Positions 45,771-57,070 of a stretch of DNA of 64,000 nt are shown in pieces; position 1 is the first letter of the stretch, and each line of letters begins with the position of its first letter. A model generated the notes under the pieces. The model was not told the origin of the DNA. It was given only the letters and a program-made list of their open reading frames with translations, and searched no databases. The position numbers were made by a program, and so were the translations under genes. Origin of the DNA: DASSSQ01 sp963839285 (lineage in GTDB: Bacteria > Actinomycetota > Thermoleophilia > Gaiellales > Gaiellaceae); the NCBI GenBank assembly GCA_963839285.1, contig CAWIUN010000031.1:1-64000 (forward strand), in the 5' to 3' direction.

Positions 45771-46971
45771 ATGGCCCGCTTCCAGCGTCGCCGGGAGGGC
45801 GGCGAGCAGCGCGCGACGGCGCTCGAGCTCTTCTACGACCTCGTCTTCGTCTTCGCGGTCACGCAGGTCTCGCACCTGCTGCTCGACGACCTCTCCTGGC
45901 GCGGCGCCGGGCGGGCGCTGCTCGCGCTGCTCGTCGTCTGGTGGGCCTGGAACTACACGACCTGGGTCACGAACGAGCTCGACCCGGGCTCGGTCGTCGT
46001 CCGGCTGCTCCTGATCGGGCTGATGCTCGGCAGCCTGCTGCTCGCGGTCGCGATCCCCGAGGCCTTCGCCGGCCGCGGGCTGCTCTTCGCCGGCTCCTAC
46101 GTCGCGATCCAGGTCGGCCGGCACGTCTTCCTGACCTTCGCCTCGGCGGAGCGCGGGACGATCGAGCGGCGCCGCGCCGGCGCGATCCTGACCTGGTTCG
46201 CCGCGGCCGCGCCGCTCTGGCTCGCGGGCGGGCTCGTCGACCCGCCGGCCCGGACGTGGCTCTGGCTGGCGGCGCTCGCGATCGACTACGCGGCGCCGCT
46301 CGTCCTCTACCGCGTGCCGGGGCGGCCCCGCCTCGACGGGAGCAGCTGGCAGGTCGAGACCTCGCACTTCGCGGAGCGGTTCCAGCTGTTCGTGATCATC
46401 GCGCTCGGCGAGTCGATCGTGCTCACGGGCGCCGCGACCGCGGAGCTCGAGCTGACCGCCGCGCGCTCGGCCGCGTTCGTCCTCGCCTTCGCCTCGACCG
46501 CGGCGTTCTGGTGGCTCTACTTCGACTACGTCGCCCGGATCGCCGAGCGGCGGCTCGAGCTGGCCGAGAACAGGACGCAGCTGGCGCGGGACGGCTACAC
46601 CTACCTGCACGCGCTGCTCGTCGCCGGCGTGATCGCGGGCGCCGTCGGCAACGAGCTCGTGATCGCCCACCCCGGCGAGCGGCCGACCGGGGCCGAGGCG
46701 GCCGCGATCGCGGCCGGGCCCGGCGCTCTACCTGCTCGCGCACGCGCTCTTCCGGCTGCGGATGTCCGGCTCGCTCTCGACGAAGCGGCTGGCCGGCGCG
46801 CTGGCGTGCGTCGCGCTCGGGGCGGCCGGGACGCAGCTGCCCGCGATCTGGCTCGCCGCGCTCCTCGTCGCCGTCCTCGTCGCCGTGATCGCCGCCGAGC
46901 AGGCCGCGGCCCTGCGCCGGCGCGCGCGCGGCGAGCCGGCGCCGCTCGAGCGGCTCGAGTCGCCCGCCTAG
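45771..46971 (+). CDS. Low temperature requirement protein A (LtrA) family membrane protein, one indel
   Basis: About 400 residues with ten or more helices. Family motifs are ATALELFYDLVFVFAVTQVS, WWAWNYTTWVTNELDPGS, HFAERFQLFVIIALGESIVL and AFWWLYFDYV. An extra G near 46721 separates the last three helices. LtrA proteins are widespread and of unknown function, named from Listeria. The stop shares CTAG with the M20 hydrolase gene. Confidence 0.88.
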
Positions 46972-48209
46972 CCGCCCGCGACCCAGGCGATCGTCTTCGC
47001 GGCGAGCCCGTCGAGCGCCCGCACCGAGAGCTCCAGGTGCTCCGGCCTCGTGTCCTCGACCTTCGTGTGCGAGAGCCCGCGCAGGCTCTGGCAGAAGAGC
47101 ATCACCGTCGGGATCCCGATCCGGGCCGGCTCGGCCGCGTCGTGCAGCGGCCCGGACGGCAGCTTGTGCGAGGCCCCGGCGACCTCGGTCACCGCCTCGT
47201 CGGCGAACGCGACCAGCTGCTCGTCGAAGAGGATCGGCTCGATCGACCAGAGCCGCTCCCACTCGACCTCGACGTCCTCCTCCTGCGCGAAGCGCTCGGA
47301 CGCCTCCTTCGCCATCGCCAGCATCCGCGCGAGCGCGTCGGCGTCGAGGTGGCGCTGGTCGAGCAGCTGCACGGCGGTCTCGACGACCGAGGTGACGATC
47401 CCGGGCCTGCAGGTGACGCCGCCGGAGGTGCAGACGCCGCCGCCGCCGACCTCGCGGGCGATCTCGCGGATGTGGAGGGCGAGCTTCGCGGCGCCGGCGA
47501 GCGCGTCGCGCCGCTTGTCCATCGGCGTCGAGCCCGAGTGCGCGGCCTGGCCGCGCCAGGTGATCTGGTGGCGCTCGACGCCGAAGGTGCCGAGGACGAC
47601 GCCGAGAGGCAGGTCGAGCGACTCGAGCACCGGCCCCTGCTCGATGTGGAGCTCGAGGTAGGCGGCCGCGCTCTCGAGCTGGCTGCGCGCGTCGGTCGCC
47701 CGGTCGAGCTCGACGCCGTGCTCGCGGAGGGCGTCGACGAGCGCGATCCCGTCCGCGTCCTTCAGCTTCCGCAGCTCGGCCTGGTCGGCCATCGAGCCGG
47801 AGGCGGCCGAGGAGCCGAAGAGCGAGCGGCCGAAGCGCGCGCCCTCCTCGTCGGCCCAGTTGACGAGCCGCACGGTCACCGGCGGGCGCCCCTCCTCGGC
47901 GATCCGCCGCAGCACCTCGACGCCGGCCAGCACGTTCAGCGAGCCGTCGAGCCAGCCGCCGTTCGGCACCGAGTCGATGTGCCCGCCGATCACGACGGCC
48001 CGGTCGGAGTCGCCCTCGAGCGTGTACCACTCGTTGCCGGCGGCGTCGACCTCCTTCGCGGCCCCCGTGCCCTCGAGCGTGCCCTCGAGCCACTCCTTCG
48101 CCCGCCGCCAGGTGTCGGTCCAGGCGACCCGCTGGGCGCCGTTCTCGTCGCCGGTCAGCTCGCGCAACTCGCGCAGCTCGGCGACGGTGCGGGCGGGCTG
48201 GAGGGGCAT
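46968..48209 (-). CDS. M20-family N-carbamoyl-amino-acid/allantoate amidohydrolase
   Basis: 413 residues. The metal site is visible as GGHIDSVPNGG, NWADEEGARFG and LELHIEQGP; the dimerisation-domain parts RGQAAHSGSTPMDKRRD and the end GLSHTKVEDTRPEHL also fit. The family removes the carbamoyl group from N-carbamoyl-beta-alanine, N-carbamoyl amino acids or allantoate, releasing ammonia and CO2. Next to dihydropyrimidinase and cytosine deaminase genes, a beta-ureidopropionase role is most likely. TAGGAT lies 7 bp before ATG 48209. The gene is intact. Confidence 0.9.
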   Translation of the reverse strand: MPLQPARTVAELRELRELTGDENGAQRVAWTDTWRRAKEWLEGTLEGTGAAKEVDAAGNEWYTLEGDSDRAVVIGGHIDSVPNGGWLDGSLNVLAGVEVLRRIAEEGRPPVTVRLVNWADEEGARFGRSLFGSSAASGSMADQAELRKLKDADGIALVDALREHGVELDRATDARSQLESAAAYLELHIEQGPVLESLDLPLGVVLGTFGVERHQITWRGQAAHSGSTPMDKRRDALAGAAKLALHIREIAREVGGGGVCTSGGVTCRPGIVTSVVETAVQLLDQRHLDADALARMLAMAKEASERFAQEEDVEVEWERLWSIEPILFDEQLVAFADEAVTEVAGASHKLPSGPLHDAAEPARIGIPTVMLFCQSLRGLSHTKVEDTRPEHLELSVRALDGLAAKTIAWVAGG

Positions 48210-48216
48210 CGCGCCG

Positions 48217-48222
48217 ATCCTA
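48217..48222 (-). promoter_or_regulatory. Leaderless-type -10 box TAGGAT
   Basis: TAGGAT lies 7 bp before ATG 48209 on the minus strand. Confidence 0.5.
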
Positions 48223-48280
48223 ACGGCCTCGCGCCGGACGCTGGTCGAAGTACGACCCGAAAGTGTGGTAGGAAGTGGCG

Positions 48281-49186
48281 ATGGGCCATGCGGCATCGAT
48301 CGCGCCGGCGAGGCGCAGCCGGCTGCGCGATGCGCCGTGGCTGCGCGGCGCTCGGCCGCGTCGGCTGCGCGATCTGCTCGCGGTCGCCGTCGATCTGGGG
48401 CCTCTAGGAGGGCTACCGGGCGCTCTGGGTCGCGACCGGCTGGACGAAGCCGTTCCCCGTCGACGACGATCACGATGCCGCACCTGCACCGGATCGTCGG
48501 CGCGCTCTTCGAGCCTCGCGCAGGTGAACGGGCCGCTGCTCGTCGACCTGCTCTTCCACTCGGCGCTCGAACACGGCCAAGGAGGCCGCGGCCGGGCTTC
48601 GCGCTCGGCGGCGTCGTCGGGTTCGCGCTCGGCGTCCTGCTCGTGCACTCGCGGCTGCTCGAGCGCGGCTTCCTGCCCTACATCGTCGCCTCGCAGACGA
48701 TCCCGATCCTCGCGATCGCGCCGATGGTCGTCGTCTGGGTCAACCCGAAGCTGCCCGGGCCGCTCGCCGGCTGGGGCGCCGTCGCGGTGATCGCCGCCTA
48801 CCTGACCTTCTTCCCGGTCACGATCAACACCCTCCGCGGCCTCCGCTCGGCCGACGCGACCGCGTTCGAGCTGATGGACTCCTACGCCGCCACCCGCTGG
48901 AGCCGTGCTCTGGAAGCTGCGCGTGCCCGCCTCGCTGCCGTACCTCTTCTCGGCGCTGCGCGTCGCGGCGACCGCCTCGCGTCGTCGGCGCGATCATCGG
49001 CGAGCTGCCCTCGGGGCTCCAGAACGGGCTCGGCGGCGCGATCCTCAACTTCAACCAGTACTACTCGCTCGAGCCGCGGAACCTCTGGGCGACGAACCTG
49101 GTCGCGGCGCTGCTCGGGATCGCCTTCTTCCTCGCCGTCGTCGGCGCCGAGCGGATCGTCGTCCGCCGCGCCCCGGAGCACGTGGC

Positions 49187-49190
<4 letters not shown>
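48281..49190 (+). pseudogene. NMT1-linked ABC transporter permease 1, many indels
   Basis: Pieces in all frames spell a BPD-type permease: LLVDLLFHSA, FALGGVVGFALGVLLVHSRL, LPYIVASQTIPILAIAPMVV, LTFFPVTINTLRGLRSADAT, FELMDSYAATRWS, LWKLRVPASLPYLFSALRVA, GAIIGELPSGLQNGLGGAIL and ending RRAPEHVA. At least five single-base indels and one out-of-place stop near 48403 occur, but amino acids between breaks remain family-like. TGA 49188 overlaps the ATPase ATG. The protein would import a pyrimidine-like substrate. Confidence 0.7.
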
Positions 49191-50005
<815 letters not shown>

Positions 50006-50009
<4 letters not shown>

Positions 50010-50814
50010 GCGCCGTCGTCGCACCCGTCCCCGCGAGCGCGCTCGCGCGCCGGCTCGGCCTCTGGACGCCGGCGCTCGTCGTGTTCGTGCTCGGGATCGG
50101 CGCCTGGGAGGGGGCGATCGCGGCCTTCCACATCGAGCAGTTCCTGCTGCCGCAAGCCGACCGCGATCGTGAGCGCCTGCTGGGAGCAGCGGACGAGCTC
50201 TGGGGGGCCGGGTGGTACACTTCAAGGAGGCGCTCGGCGGCTTCGTCGTCGGCTCCGGCGCCGGCGATCCTCTTCGCGATCTTCGTCGGCCGCTTCCGCC
50301 AGCCTCGGCAGGGCGCTGATGCCGGTGGCGATCGCCGCGAACGCGATCCCGATCATCGCCTTCGCGCCGATCTTCAACGCCTGGTTCGACCCGCTCTCGC
50401 CCAGCTCGAAGATCGCGGTCGCCGCGGTGCTCTGCTTCTTCCCGGTGATGGTGAACACGCTGCGGGGGCTGACGAGCGTGCGCCCGACCTCGCTCGAGCT
50501 GATGCGCTCCTACGCGGCCGGCGAGCTGACGATCTTCCGAAGCTGCGGATGCCGACCGCGCTGCCGCTGCTCTTCTCGGCCTTGAAGATCGCGACGCGTG
50601 CTCGCCATGATCGGCGCCATCGTCGGCGAGTACTTCGGAGGCTCGCATGACGCGCTCGGCGTCCAGATCAAGAACTCGGCCGCGATCTTCGACGTTCGAC
50701 ATCCGCGTGGGCGGCGATCCTCGTTGCGAGCGTGCTCGGGATCGCCTTCTACGCAGCAGTGGCCGCCGTCGAGCGGCTGTCACTCCGTTGGGCGCCCAGA
50801 CGCGGGGGTCGTAA
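50006..50814 (+). pseudogene. NMT1-linked ABC transporter permease 2, many indels
   Basis: Pieces spell a second BPD-type permease: TPALVVFVLGIGAWEGAIAA, AIVSACWEQ, FKEALGGFVVGSGAG, LFAIFVGRF, ALMPVAIAANAIPIIAFAPI, FFPVMVNTLRGLTSVRPTSL, LMRSYAAGELTIF, AMIGAIVGEYFGGS and ASVLGIAFYAAVAAVERLSL. The start overlaps the ATPase stop with CTG in place of ATG or GTG. About eight indels are inferred. Confidence 0.7.
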
Positions 50815-50893
50815 TACGAGTCGAAGCCGTGCAGAATCGCCCAGGTGCCCGACGAGGCACGAGGACCGAGGTCGGAACCACGAAAGGGGAAGC

Positions 50894-52019
50894 ATGAAGC
50901 GGAAGACTCTCGCGGCGGTGGCCGCGCTCGCACTGATCGCACTCGCCGTCGCCGGCGGGCTCGCGGCCCGCGCGACCGCGGGCGCCAAGGCGAGACAAGG
51001 TACCCTGCAGCTGAAGTGGGTGCACGCAGGCGCAGTTCGCCGGCTACTACGCCGCCTACGACAGGGGCATCTACAAGAGGTGCGGGCTGGACGTCGAGAT
51101 CGAGTCCGGCGGCCCGGACATCATCCCGGAGCAGGTCGTCGGCTGCGGCCAGGCGACAGTCGGGCTCGACTGGCTGCCGAGCCTGTTCGCCGCCCGCGAG
51201 AAGGGCGGCGAGATCGTCGTCAAGATCGCGCAGGTCTTCGCAAGCTCGGGCATGACCGAGCTGACCTGGAAGCGAGCGGCATCGACACGATCGAGAAGAT
51301 GCGCGGCAAGAAGGTCGGCGAACTGGCTGCTGCGGCAACGAGCCGAGCTCTTCGCCGCGCTCGAACAAGAACGGCATCGACCCGAAGAAGAACAAGCGAC
51401 GTCACGCATCGTCAACCAGCCGTTCGACATGAACCTGTTCCTGCAGCGAAGATCGACGCGGCCTCGGCGATGACCTACAACGAGCTGGCGCAGGTGCTGG
51501 AGTCGAAGAACCCGAAGACCGGCAAGCTCTACCAGCTCTCCGACCTGAACGTCATCAAGATGCAGAAACGTCGGCACGGCGATGCTCGAGGACGACATCT
51601 TCGTCAGCGAGAGTTCCTGGATCAAGGACCGACCCGACCGGACGATCGCGAAGCTTCCTGAGGCCTCGTTCGAGGGCTGGATCTACTGCCGCAGCCACGT
51701 CACAGAGTGCACGAACATGGTGCTCAAGCACGGCCGACGCTCGGCCGTGGACACCAGACTTGGCAGATGAACGAGATCAACAAGCTGATCTGGCCCGACT
51801 CCGAAGGGGATCGGGGCGTCATGGACAAGGCCGGCCTTCGACCGGACGGCGAAGATCGCCCAGCAGCTAGGCGTGATCAGTCGAAGGCTCCCAAGGGCGC
51901 GACCGGACCTGGACCTCGCCGGCCGGGCGGCAGAACAAGCTGCTGAAGGGCGCAAGGTCGACGTCGAAGGGGTAAGTTACAAGCCGACCGTCGTCAAGGT
52001 GACGCCCGGCGGCAAGTAG
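50894..52019 (+). pseudogene. NMT1/THI5-like substrate-binding protein, many indels
   Basis: A signal peptide (TLAAVAALALIALAVAGGLA) starts a periplasmic-type binding protein. Pieces include GIYKRCGLDVEIESGGPDII, QVVGCGQATVGLDWLPSLFA, IDTIEKMRGKKVG, IVNQPFDMNLFLQR, AASAMTYNELAQVLESKNPK, WIYCRSHVTECTNMVLKHG and the end YKPTVVKVTPGGK. NMT1 proteins bind pyrimidine thiamine precursors or related pyrimidines. AAGGGGAAGC lies before ATG 50894. About ten indels are inferred. Confidence 0.75.
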
Positions 52020-52043
52020 GCGTAAGCTGGACCGCGTTCGGAC

Positions 52044-52067
52044 GGGGCCGCCTCCGGGCGGCCCTTT
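52044..52067 (+). terminator. Rho-independent-type terminator after the ABC importer operon
   Basis: An 8-bp GC stem (52045-52052 with 52057-52064) with a tetraloop is followed by TTT. Confidence 0.7.
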
Positions 52068-52106
52068 CCGTCCGTGAACCGAGACTTCCGAGGAGGCGAC
52101 GCGCGC

Positions 52107-53525
52107 ATGTCGGTACTGATCAAGGGGGGCCGCATCATCACCGCGGCGGACGACTACGTCGGCGACGTCCACGTCGAGGGCGAGCGGGTCGTGCAGATCG
52201 GCGAGTCGCTCGACGTGCAGGCGGACACGGTGATCGACGCGGCCGGCAAGTACGTGCTGCCGGGGGCGATCGACCCGCACACGCACCTCGAGATGCCGTT
52301 CGGCGGCACGATCACGGTCGACGACTTCGAGTCCGGCCAGCTGTCGGCCGCGTTCGGCGGCACGACCTGCCACGTCGACTTCGCGATCCAGTCCCGCGGC
52401 CGCTCGTTCACCGAGGGGCTCGAGGAGTGGCACGCGAAGGCGAACGGCCGCACCTACATCGACTACGGCTTCCACATCATCGTCAGCGACCTCGAGGAGG
52501 GCGGCACGCTCGAGGAGCTGGCGACGCTGCCCGACCTCGGCGTCACCTCGTACAAGCTGCTCCTCGCCTACAAGGGCGTCTTCCAGGTCTCCGACGAGAC
52601 GCTCTTCAAGGTGATGCGGCTCGCGCGCGAGACCGGTGCGCTCGTGATGATCCACGGCGAGAACGGCGACGCGATCGACATCCTCGTCAAGGAGGCCGTC
52701 GCCGCCGGCAACCTCTCCCCCGGCTGGCACTACCGCACGCGCCCGCCGGAGCTCGAGGGCGAGGCGACGAACCGCGCGATCCAGCTGGCGCACCTCGCCG
52801 GCGCGCCCGTCTACATCGTCCACGTCACCTGCAAGGAGGCCGTCGAGGCGATCGACCGCGGCCGCCGGCAAGGGTGGGCCGTCTGGGGCGAGAGCTGCCC
52901 GCAGTACCTGCTGCTCGACGAGACGAAGCTCGACCAGCCCGGCTTCGAGGGCGCCAAGTACGTCTTCTCGCCGCCCCTCCGGGACGCGTCCAACCAGGAC
53001 GTGCTCTGGCAGGCGATCCGCTCGGACGTCCTCTCGGTGATGGGCACCGACCACTGCTCGTTCACGTTCGCCGAGCAGAAGCGGCTCGGGGAGGGCGACT
53101 TCTCGAAGATCCCGAACGGCGGCCCCGGCCTCGAGGACCGGCTCGTGCTGATGCACCACTTCGGCGTCAACGAGGGGCGGCTGACGCTGAACCGGCTGGT
53201 CGAGCTCTGCTCGACGAACGCGGCGAAGCTGTTCGGCCTCTACCCGCGCAAGGGCACGATCGCGGCGGGCTCCGACGCGGACATCGTCGTCTTCGACCCG
53301 GAGCGCCGGCACACGATCTCGGCCTCGACGCACCACACGAAGTGCGACTACAACCTCTACGAGGGCACCGAGGTCGTCGGCGCGGTCGAGACCGTGCTCC
53401 TGCGCGGCAACGTCCTGATCGAGAACGGCGAGCTGAAGGCGAAGCCCGGCGTCGGCCGCTTCGTCCGGCGCGCCCGCTTCGGCGAGCAGCTGCACGCCGC
53501 CGAGCCGGCGGCCGCGGCAGGCTAG
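52107..53525 (+). CDS. hydA: Dihydropyrimidinase (D-hydantoinase)
   Basis: 472 residues. A cyclic amidohydrolase with binuclear zinc site: DPHTHLEMPFGG, carbamylated Lys in TSYKLLLAYKG, His in MIHGENGD and VHVTCKEA, and Asp in MGTDHCSFTF. It opens dihydrouracil, dihydrothymine or hydantoins to N-carbamoyl products, which the M20 enzyme at 46968-48209 can process. GAGGAGG at 52090-52096 precedes ATG 52107. The gene is intact, in contrast to the operon before it. Confidence 0.94.
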   Translation: MSVLIKGGRIITAADDYVGDVHVEGERVVQIGESLDVQADTVIDAAGKYVLPGAIDPHTHLEMPFGGTITVDDFESGQLSAAFGGTTCHVDFAIQSRGRSFTEGLEEWHAKANGRTYIDYGFHIIVSDLEEGGTLEELATLPDLGVTSYKLLLAYKGVFQVSDETLFKVMRLARETGALVMIHGENGDAIDILVKEAVAAGNLSPGWHYRTRPPELEGEATNRAIQLAHLAGAPVYIVHVTCKEAVEAIDRGRRQGWAVWGESCPQYLLLDETKLDQPGFEGAKYVFSPPLRDASNQDVLWQAIRSDVLSVMGTDHCSFTFAEQKRLGEGDFSKIPNGGPGLEDRLVLMHHFGVNEGRLTLNRLVELCSTNAAKLFGLYPRKGTIAAGSDADIVVFDPERRHTISASTHHTKCDYNLYEGTEVVGAVETVLLRGNVLIENGELKAKPGVGRFVRRARFGEQLHAAEPAAAAG

Positions 53526-53548
53526 CCACCGAACGTCCGCGATCACCT

Positions 53549-53579
53549 GCGAGCGGCCCGCCCGGTGCGGGCCGCTCGC
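53549..53579 (+). terminator. 13-bp hairpin after dihydropyrimidinase
   Basis: Arms 53549-53561 and 53567-53579 are exact complements around CCGGT. Confidence 0.8.
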
Positions 53580-53644
53580 GTCTCGCCGGGACACCCCGTC
53601 TCTTGCCCCGTTTGCGGGGTTGCCGCCCGAGAGAACCTCTGGGT

Positions 53645-54760
53645 ATGGAGTCGCGCCGGGAGACGGTCTTCTGGAGCCCGAAGGGGGTCGCGATCGCGAT
53701 CGGCCTCGCGGCGGCCGCGGTGCTGCTGATCCTGTTTACCTGGGCGACGCGGCGGGTGCTGGTCTGGATGCTGATCGCGCTCTTCCTCGCGCTCGCCCTC
53801 GACCACGTCGTCGGCTTCCTCGAGCGGTGGCTGCCGCGGACGGCCGCGGCGATCGTCACGTTCGTCGCGGCGCTGCTCGTGCTCGGGGCGATCGGCTTCG
53901 TGCTCGTGCCGCCGCTCGTGTCCGAGGTGCGGGACTTCGTCAACCAGGTGCCCGACATGCTCGACCGGCTCAGCCGCGGCCGCGGGCCGCTCGGCTTCCT
54001 CGAGCGGGACTTCGACATCGTCGAGCGGGCCAGGCGCTCGATCGCGAGCCGCGGCGTCGGCGGCACGCTCGGGCTGACCGGCCCCGTGCTCTCGGTGCTC
54101 CAGAGCGCCGCCACCGTCGCGATCGGCACCGTCGCGGTGATCTTCCTGACGCTGTTCATGCTGATCGGCGGGCGCCGCTGGCGCGACGGCGCGCTCGACC
54201 TGGCCCCGGCCGACCAGCGCGAGCTCTGGGCGCGGATCTCCGACGGCGTCTACCGCGCCGTCGGCGGCTGGGTGATCGGGGCCGCCTTCCTCGGCCTGAT
54301 CGCCGGCGGCAGCGCGACGATCGTGCTGCTCCTGCTCGGCGTCCCCTACGCCTTCGCGCTCGGCCTGATCGTCGGCGTCCTCGACCCGGTGCCGTTCGTC
54401 GGCGTCACCCTCGCGGGGCTGATCGTCGGGCTCGTGACCTGGGCGAGCGAGGGCTGGTTCAAGGCCGTCCTCTTCGTCGGCTTCATCGTCCTCTACCAGC
54501 AGGTGGTCGAGAACCACCTGCTCGTCCCGCTCGTCTACGGGCGCACGGTCGAGCTCTCCGCGCTCGGGATCCTCGTCGCCGTCCTGCTCGGCGGCGAGCT
54601 CGCGGGCGTGATCGGCGCCGTCGCGGCGATCCCGATCGGCGGCGCGCTGAAGACGACCGCCGTCGAGATCCTGCGCTTCCGCCGCGAGCGGGCGATCGCC
54701 GTCGAGACGCCGGCGGGAGGCGAGGCGCGCGCCTCGCCTCCCGCCGCGCGGTCGGGCTAG
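53645..54760 (+). CDS. AI-2E/PerM-family transporter
   Basis: 371 residues with about eight helices: ALFLALALDHVVGFLERWLP, a cytoplasmic-type loop with EVRDFVNQVPDMLDRLSRGR, GLIAGGSATIVLLLLGVPYA, IVGVLDPVPFVG and FIVLYQQVVENHLLVPLVYG, all diagnostic for the PerM/TqsA family. Members export diverse small molecules or ions. No link to nucleobase metabolism is visible. The stop shares CTAG with the NCS1 permease gene. Confidence 0.9.
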   Translation: MESRRETVFWSPKGVAIAIGLAAAAVLLILFTWATRRVLVWMLIALFLALALDHVVGFLERWLPRTAAAIVTFVAALLVLGAIGFVLVPPLVSEVRDFVNQVPDMLDRLSRGRGPLGFLERDFDIVERARRSIASRGVGGTLGLTGPVLSVLQSAATVAIGTVAVIFLTLFMLIGGRRWRDGALDLAPADQRELWARISDGVYRAVGGWVIGAAFLGLIAGGSATIVLLLLGVPYAFALGLIVGVLDPVPFVGVTLAGLIVGLVTWASEGWFKAVLFVGFIVLYQQVVENHLLVPLVYGRTVELSALGILVAVLLGGELAGVIGAVAAIPIGGALKTTAVEILRFRRERAIAVETPAGGEARASPPAARSG

Positions 54761-56178
54761 ACGCCCGTCGGCTGGACGCGCGGCTCCGTGCTCTTGACGA
54801 GGAACGGGCGGAGCGCGTAGTAGAGGCCGGCGGCGACGACGAAGCCGCTCAGCCAGGAGATGTCGACGTCGTGCGTGGCCTTCGCGATCGGGCCCTGCAG
54901 GTAGGTGTTGAGGCCGAAGCCCCAGGCCCAGCCGGCCACGACGCCGGCGACCATCGCGATCACGGCCGCCCAGTTGACGTCGCCGTAGATCGACTCCTTC
55001 GGCCCCGCGTAGAGCGCGTCGACGTCGATCGTGCCGCGGCGGACGACGACGTAGTCGACGAACATGACGCCCGCCCAGGCGGAGATCCAGATCACGACCG
55101 AGGCGAGCCACTGGTCGAACCGCTCGGCGACGCTCGAGGCCTCGATGAACCAGATCAGGGCCGCCGTGCCGACGATCGAGACGACGACGCTGACCTTCCA
55201 GCGCGCCGCCTTCACGTCGAGCGACAGCGTCGCCAGCGTCGCCGAGTAGAGGTTGAGGATGTTCGTCGCGACGGGCCCGTGCATGACCAGGAAGAGGATC
55301 GGGATCGAGGCCGCGCCGAACGCCGCCGTCACGAGGTCGGCCGGGTCGGCCTCGGCGCCGCCGCTCGCGATCGCCGCGCCGAGGAAGCCGAGGTACACGG
55401 TCGGGAGGAAGATCGCCAGCGACGTGAACCTGAACACGGTCCGGTCGGACGTGCCCGGCTTGATGAAGCGGGTGTAGTCCGCCGACCAGGTCAGCCACGT
55501 GATCCCCCAGCCGACCCCGATCGCGGTCAGGAGCTGCGTGATCGCGGTCAGCTTGTCGGAGCCGTGCGCGGTGCCGCTCGACCAGACGATGTCGACCTTG
55601 CGGAACGCGAGCACGCTCATCAGGACGACGATCACCGCGGCGACCGGGACCGTCCACTTCTCGAACGTCTGGATCAGGTAGAAGCCGACGATCGCGATCA
55701 CGACCTGCACGGCCATGATCCCGATCCCGACGGCGTACTTGGTGCCGGTGCCGGGGTTGTCGTAGCCCATGTGCTCGAAGATCCCGAGCACGAGGTCGAG
55801 CACGACCCAGGTGTTGACCCCGAGCCAGCCCATCGTCATCAGGAGCTGCGCGACCGCGGGGAAGTAGGCGCCGCGGCGGCCGAACGCGGCCCGCGACAGC
55901 ACCATCATGTTGACGCCGGTGCGGTGGCCGATGACGCAGAAGAGGCCGAAGAACGCGCAGCCGATCAGGTTGCCGACGACGAGGACGGCGATCGTCTCGA
56001 CGAGGCTGAGCCCGAGGATGATCCCGAGCGCCCCGAGGACCCAGTTGATCGGCGCGATGTTGGCGCCGGCCCAGATCCAGAACTGCTGCCACGGCGTCGA
56101 GTCCCGGTCGGCGGCGGGCACGGGCGCGATCCCGTGCTCGTCCAGCCGGACCTCGGCCGCATGCTCAGCGGTGGCCAT
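54757..56178 (-). CDS. NCS1-family nucleobase (cytosine/purine/hydantoin) permease
   Basis: 473 residues with twelve helices. NCS1 parts include FWIWAGANIAPINWVLGALG, VGNLIGCAFFGLFCVIGHRT, MMVLSRAAFGRRGAYFPAVA, TWSADYTRFIKPGTS and AGVMFVDYVVVRRG. The family imports cytosine, uracil, allantoin or hydantoins with protons or sodium. Placement between dihydropyrimidinase and cytosine-deaminase-like genes supports pyrimidine uptake. ATG 56178 has GAGGAGG upstream. The gene is intact. Confidence 0.92.
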   Translation of the reverse strand: MATAEHAAEVRLDEHGIAPVPAADRDSTPWQQFWIWAGANIAPINWVLGALGIILGLSLVETIAVLVVGNLIGCAFFGLFCVIGHRTGVNMMVLSRAAFGRRGAYFPAVAQLLMTMGWLGVNTWVVLDLVLGIFEHMGYDNPGTGTKYAVGIGIMAVQVVIAIVGFYLIQTFEKWTVPVAAVIVVLMSVLAFRKVDIVWSSGTAHGSDKLTAITQLLTAIGVGWGITWLTWSADYTRFIKPGTSDRTVFRFTSLAIFLPTVYLGFLGAAIASGGAEADPADLVTAAFGAASIPILFLVMHGPVATNILNLYSATLATLSLDVKAARWKVSVVVSIVGTAALIWFIEASSVAERFDQWLASVVIWISAWAGVMFVDYVVVRRGTIDVDALYAGPKESIYGDVNWAAVIAMVAGVVAGWAWGFGLNTYLQGPIAKATHDVDISWLSGFVVAAGLYYALRPFLVKSTEPRVQPTGV

Positions 56179-56242
56179 ACGGTGCTTGCCTCCTCGTAGG
56201 TGGTGGTGACCGGCGGATTCTCCCGCGGGAGGCGGACGGATG

Positions 56243-57070
56243 CTAGGCGCCGGGATAGAGCTCGGCGTCCACCTCGACCCGCTCGTGCCGGCGGCGCGGC
56301 CCCTCGACCCGCGCGGCGGCGTCGCGCAGGGCCAGGAACTCGACGTCGCCGTGGCCGAGGGCGTGCTCGACGAGCGCGCGCAGCGTCTCGATCCGGCCGG
56401 CGCGGCCGCTCAGGAACGGGTGGCAGGTGAGCACGTAGAGCAGGTCGTGCCGGCGGTAGGCATCGAGGGTCGAGCGCCAGAGGTCGAGCACCTTCGCCGG
56501 GCTCTCGAGGCCGGTGCCGACGTCCGGCCGCGGCAGGTAGGCGTACTGCTCCCAGTCGTCGAGCTCCCAGGACACCGGCAGCTCGACGAGGTCGCCGGCG
56601 TCGGTCTCGAGCACGTAGGCGCGGTCGTCGTCGAAGAGGCTCGAGTCGTAGCGGAGCCCGTGCTCGGCGACGAGGCGCGGCGTCCGGTAGGAGGGCTCCC
56701 AGCCGGGGCAGCGGTAGCCGACGGGCTCGACGCCGCGGCGTGCGAGGGCGGCGAGCGCGCGCTCGAAGTCGCGCCGCTCCTCGTCCTCGCTCTGGTCGAC
56801 CGGGGCGACGTGCGCGTACGAGTGGTGGCCGACCTCGTGCCCGGCGGCCAGGATCGCCTCGACGGCGTCGGGGTGGCGGTCGGCGGTCAGGCCCGGGACG
56901 AAGAAGGTCGCCGGCAGCTCGTACTCGGCGAGCAGGGCGAGGATCCGCGGCACGCCGACGCGGGGGCCGAAGGCCTGGTGGCTGATCACGCCGAGGTTGG
57001 CCGCGTGCTCCCGGCCCGCCGCCAGGATCGGCGACTCGGCGTCGACGTCGAAGGAGAGGCAGGCGATCAC
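56243..57070 (-). CDS. Polysaccharide-deacetylase-like (NodB fold) enzyme
   Basis: 275 residues. NodB motifs are SFDVDAES (catalytic Asp), GHEVGHHSYAH (zinc His pair) and GYRCPGWEPS. There is no signal peptide, so it is cytoplasmic, unlike wall deacetylases. Relatives of this type include PuuE allantoinase and amide hydrolases of nitrogen catabolism, which fits its neighbours. Its GTG overlaps the stop of the ureohydrolase gene (GTGA), so the two act together. Confidence 0.82.
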   Translation of the reverse strand: MIACLSFDVDAESPILAAGREHAANLGVISHQAFGPRVGVPRILALLAEYELPATFFVPGLTADRHPDAVEAILAAGHEVGHHSYAHVAPVDQSEDEERRDFERALAALARRGVEPVGYRCPGWEPSYRTPRLVAEHGLRYDSSLFDDDRAYVLETDAGDLVELPVSWELDDWEQYAYLPRPDVGTGLESPAKVLDLWRSTLDAYRRHDLLYVLTCHPFLSGRAGRIETLRALVEHALGHGDVEFLALRDAAARVEGPRRRHERVEVDAELYPGA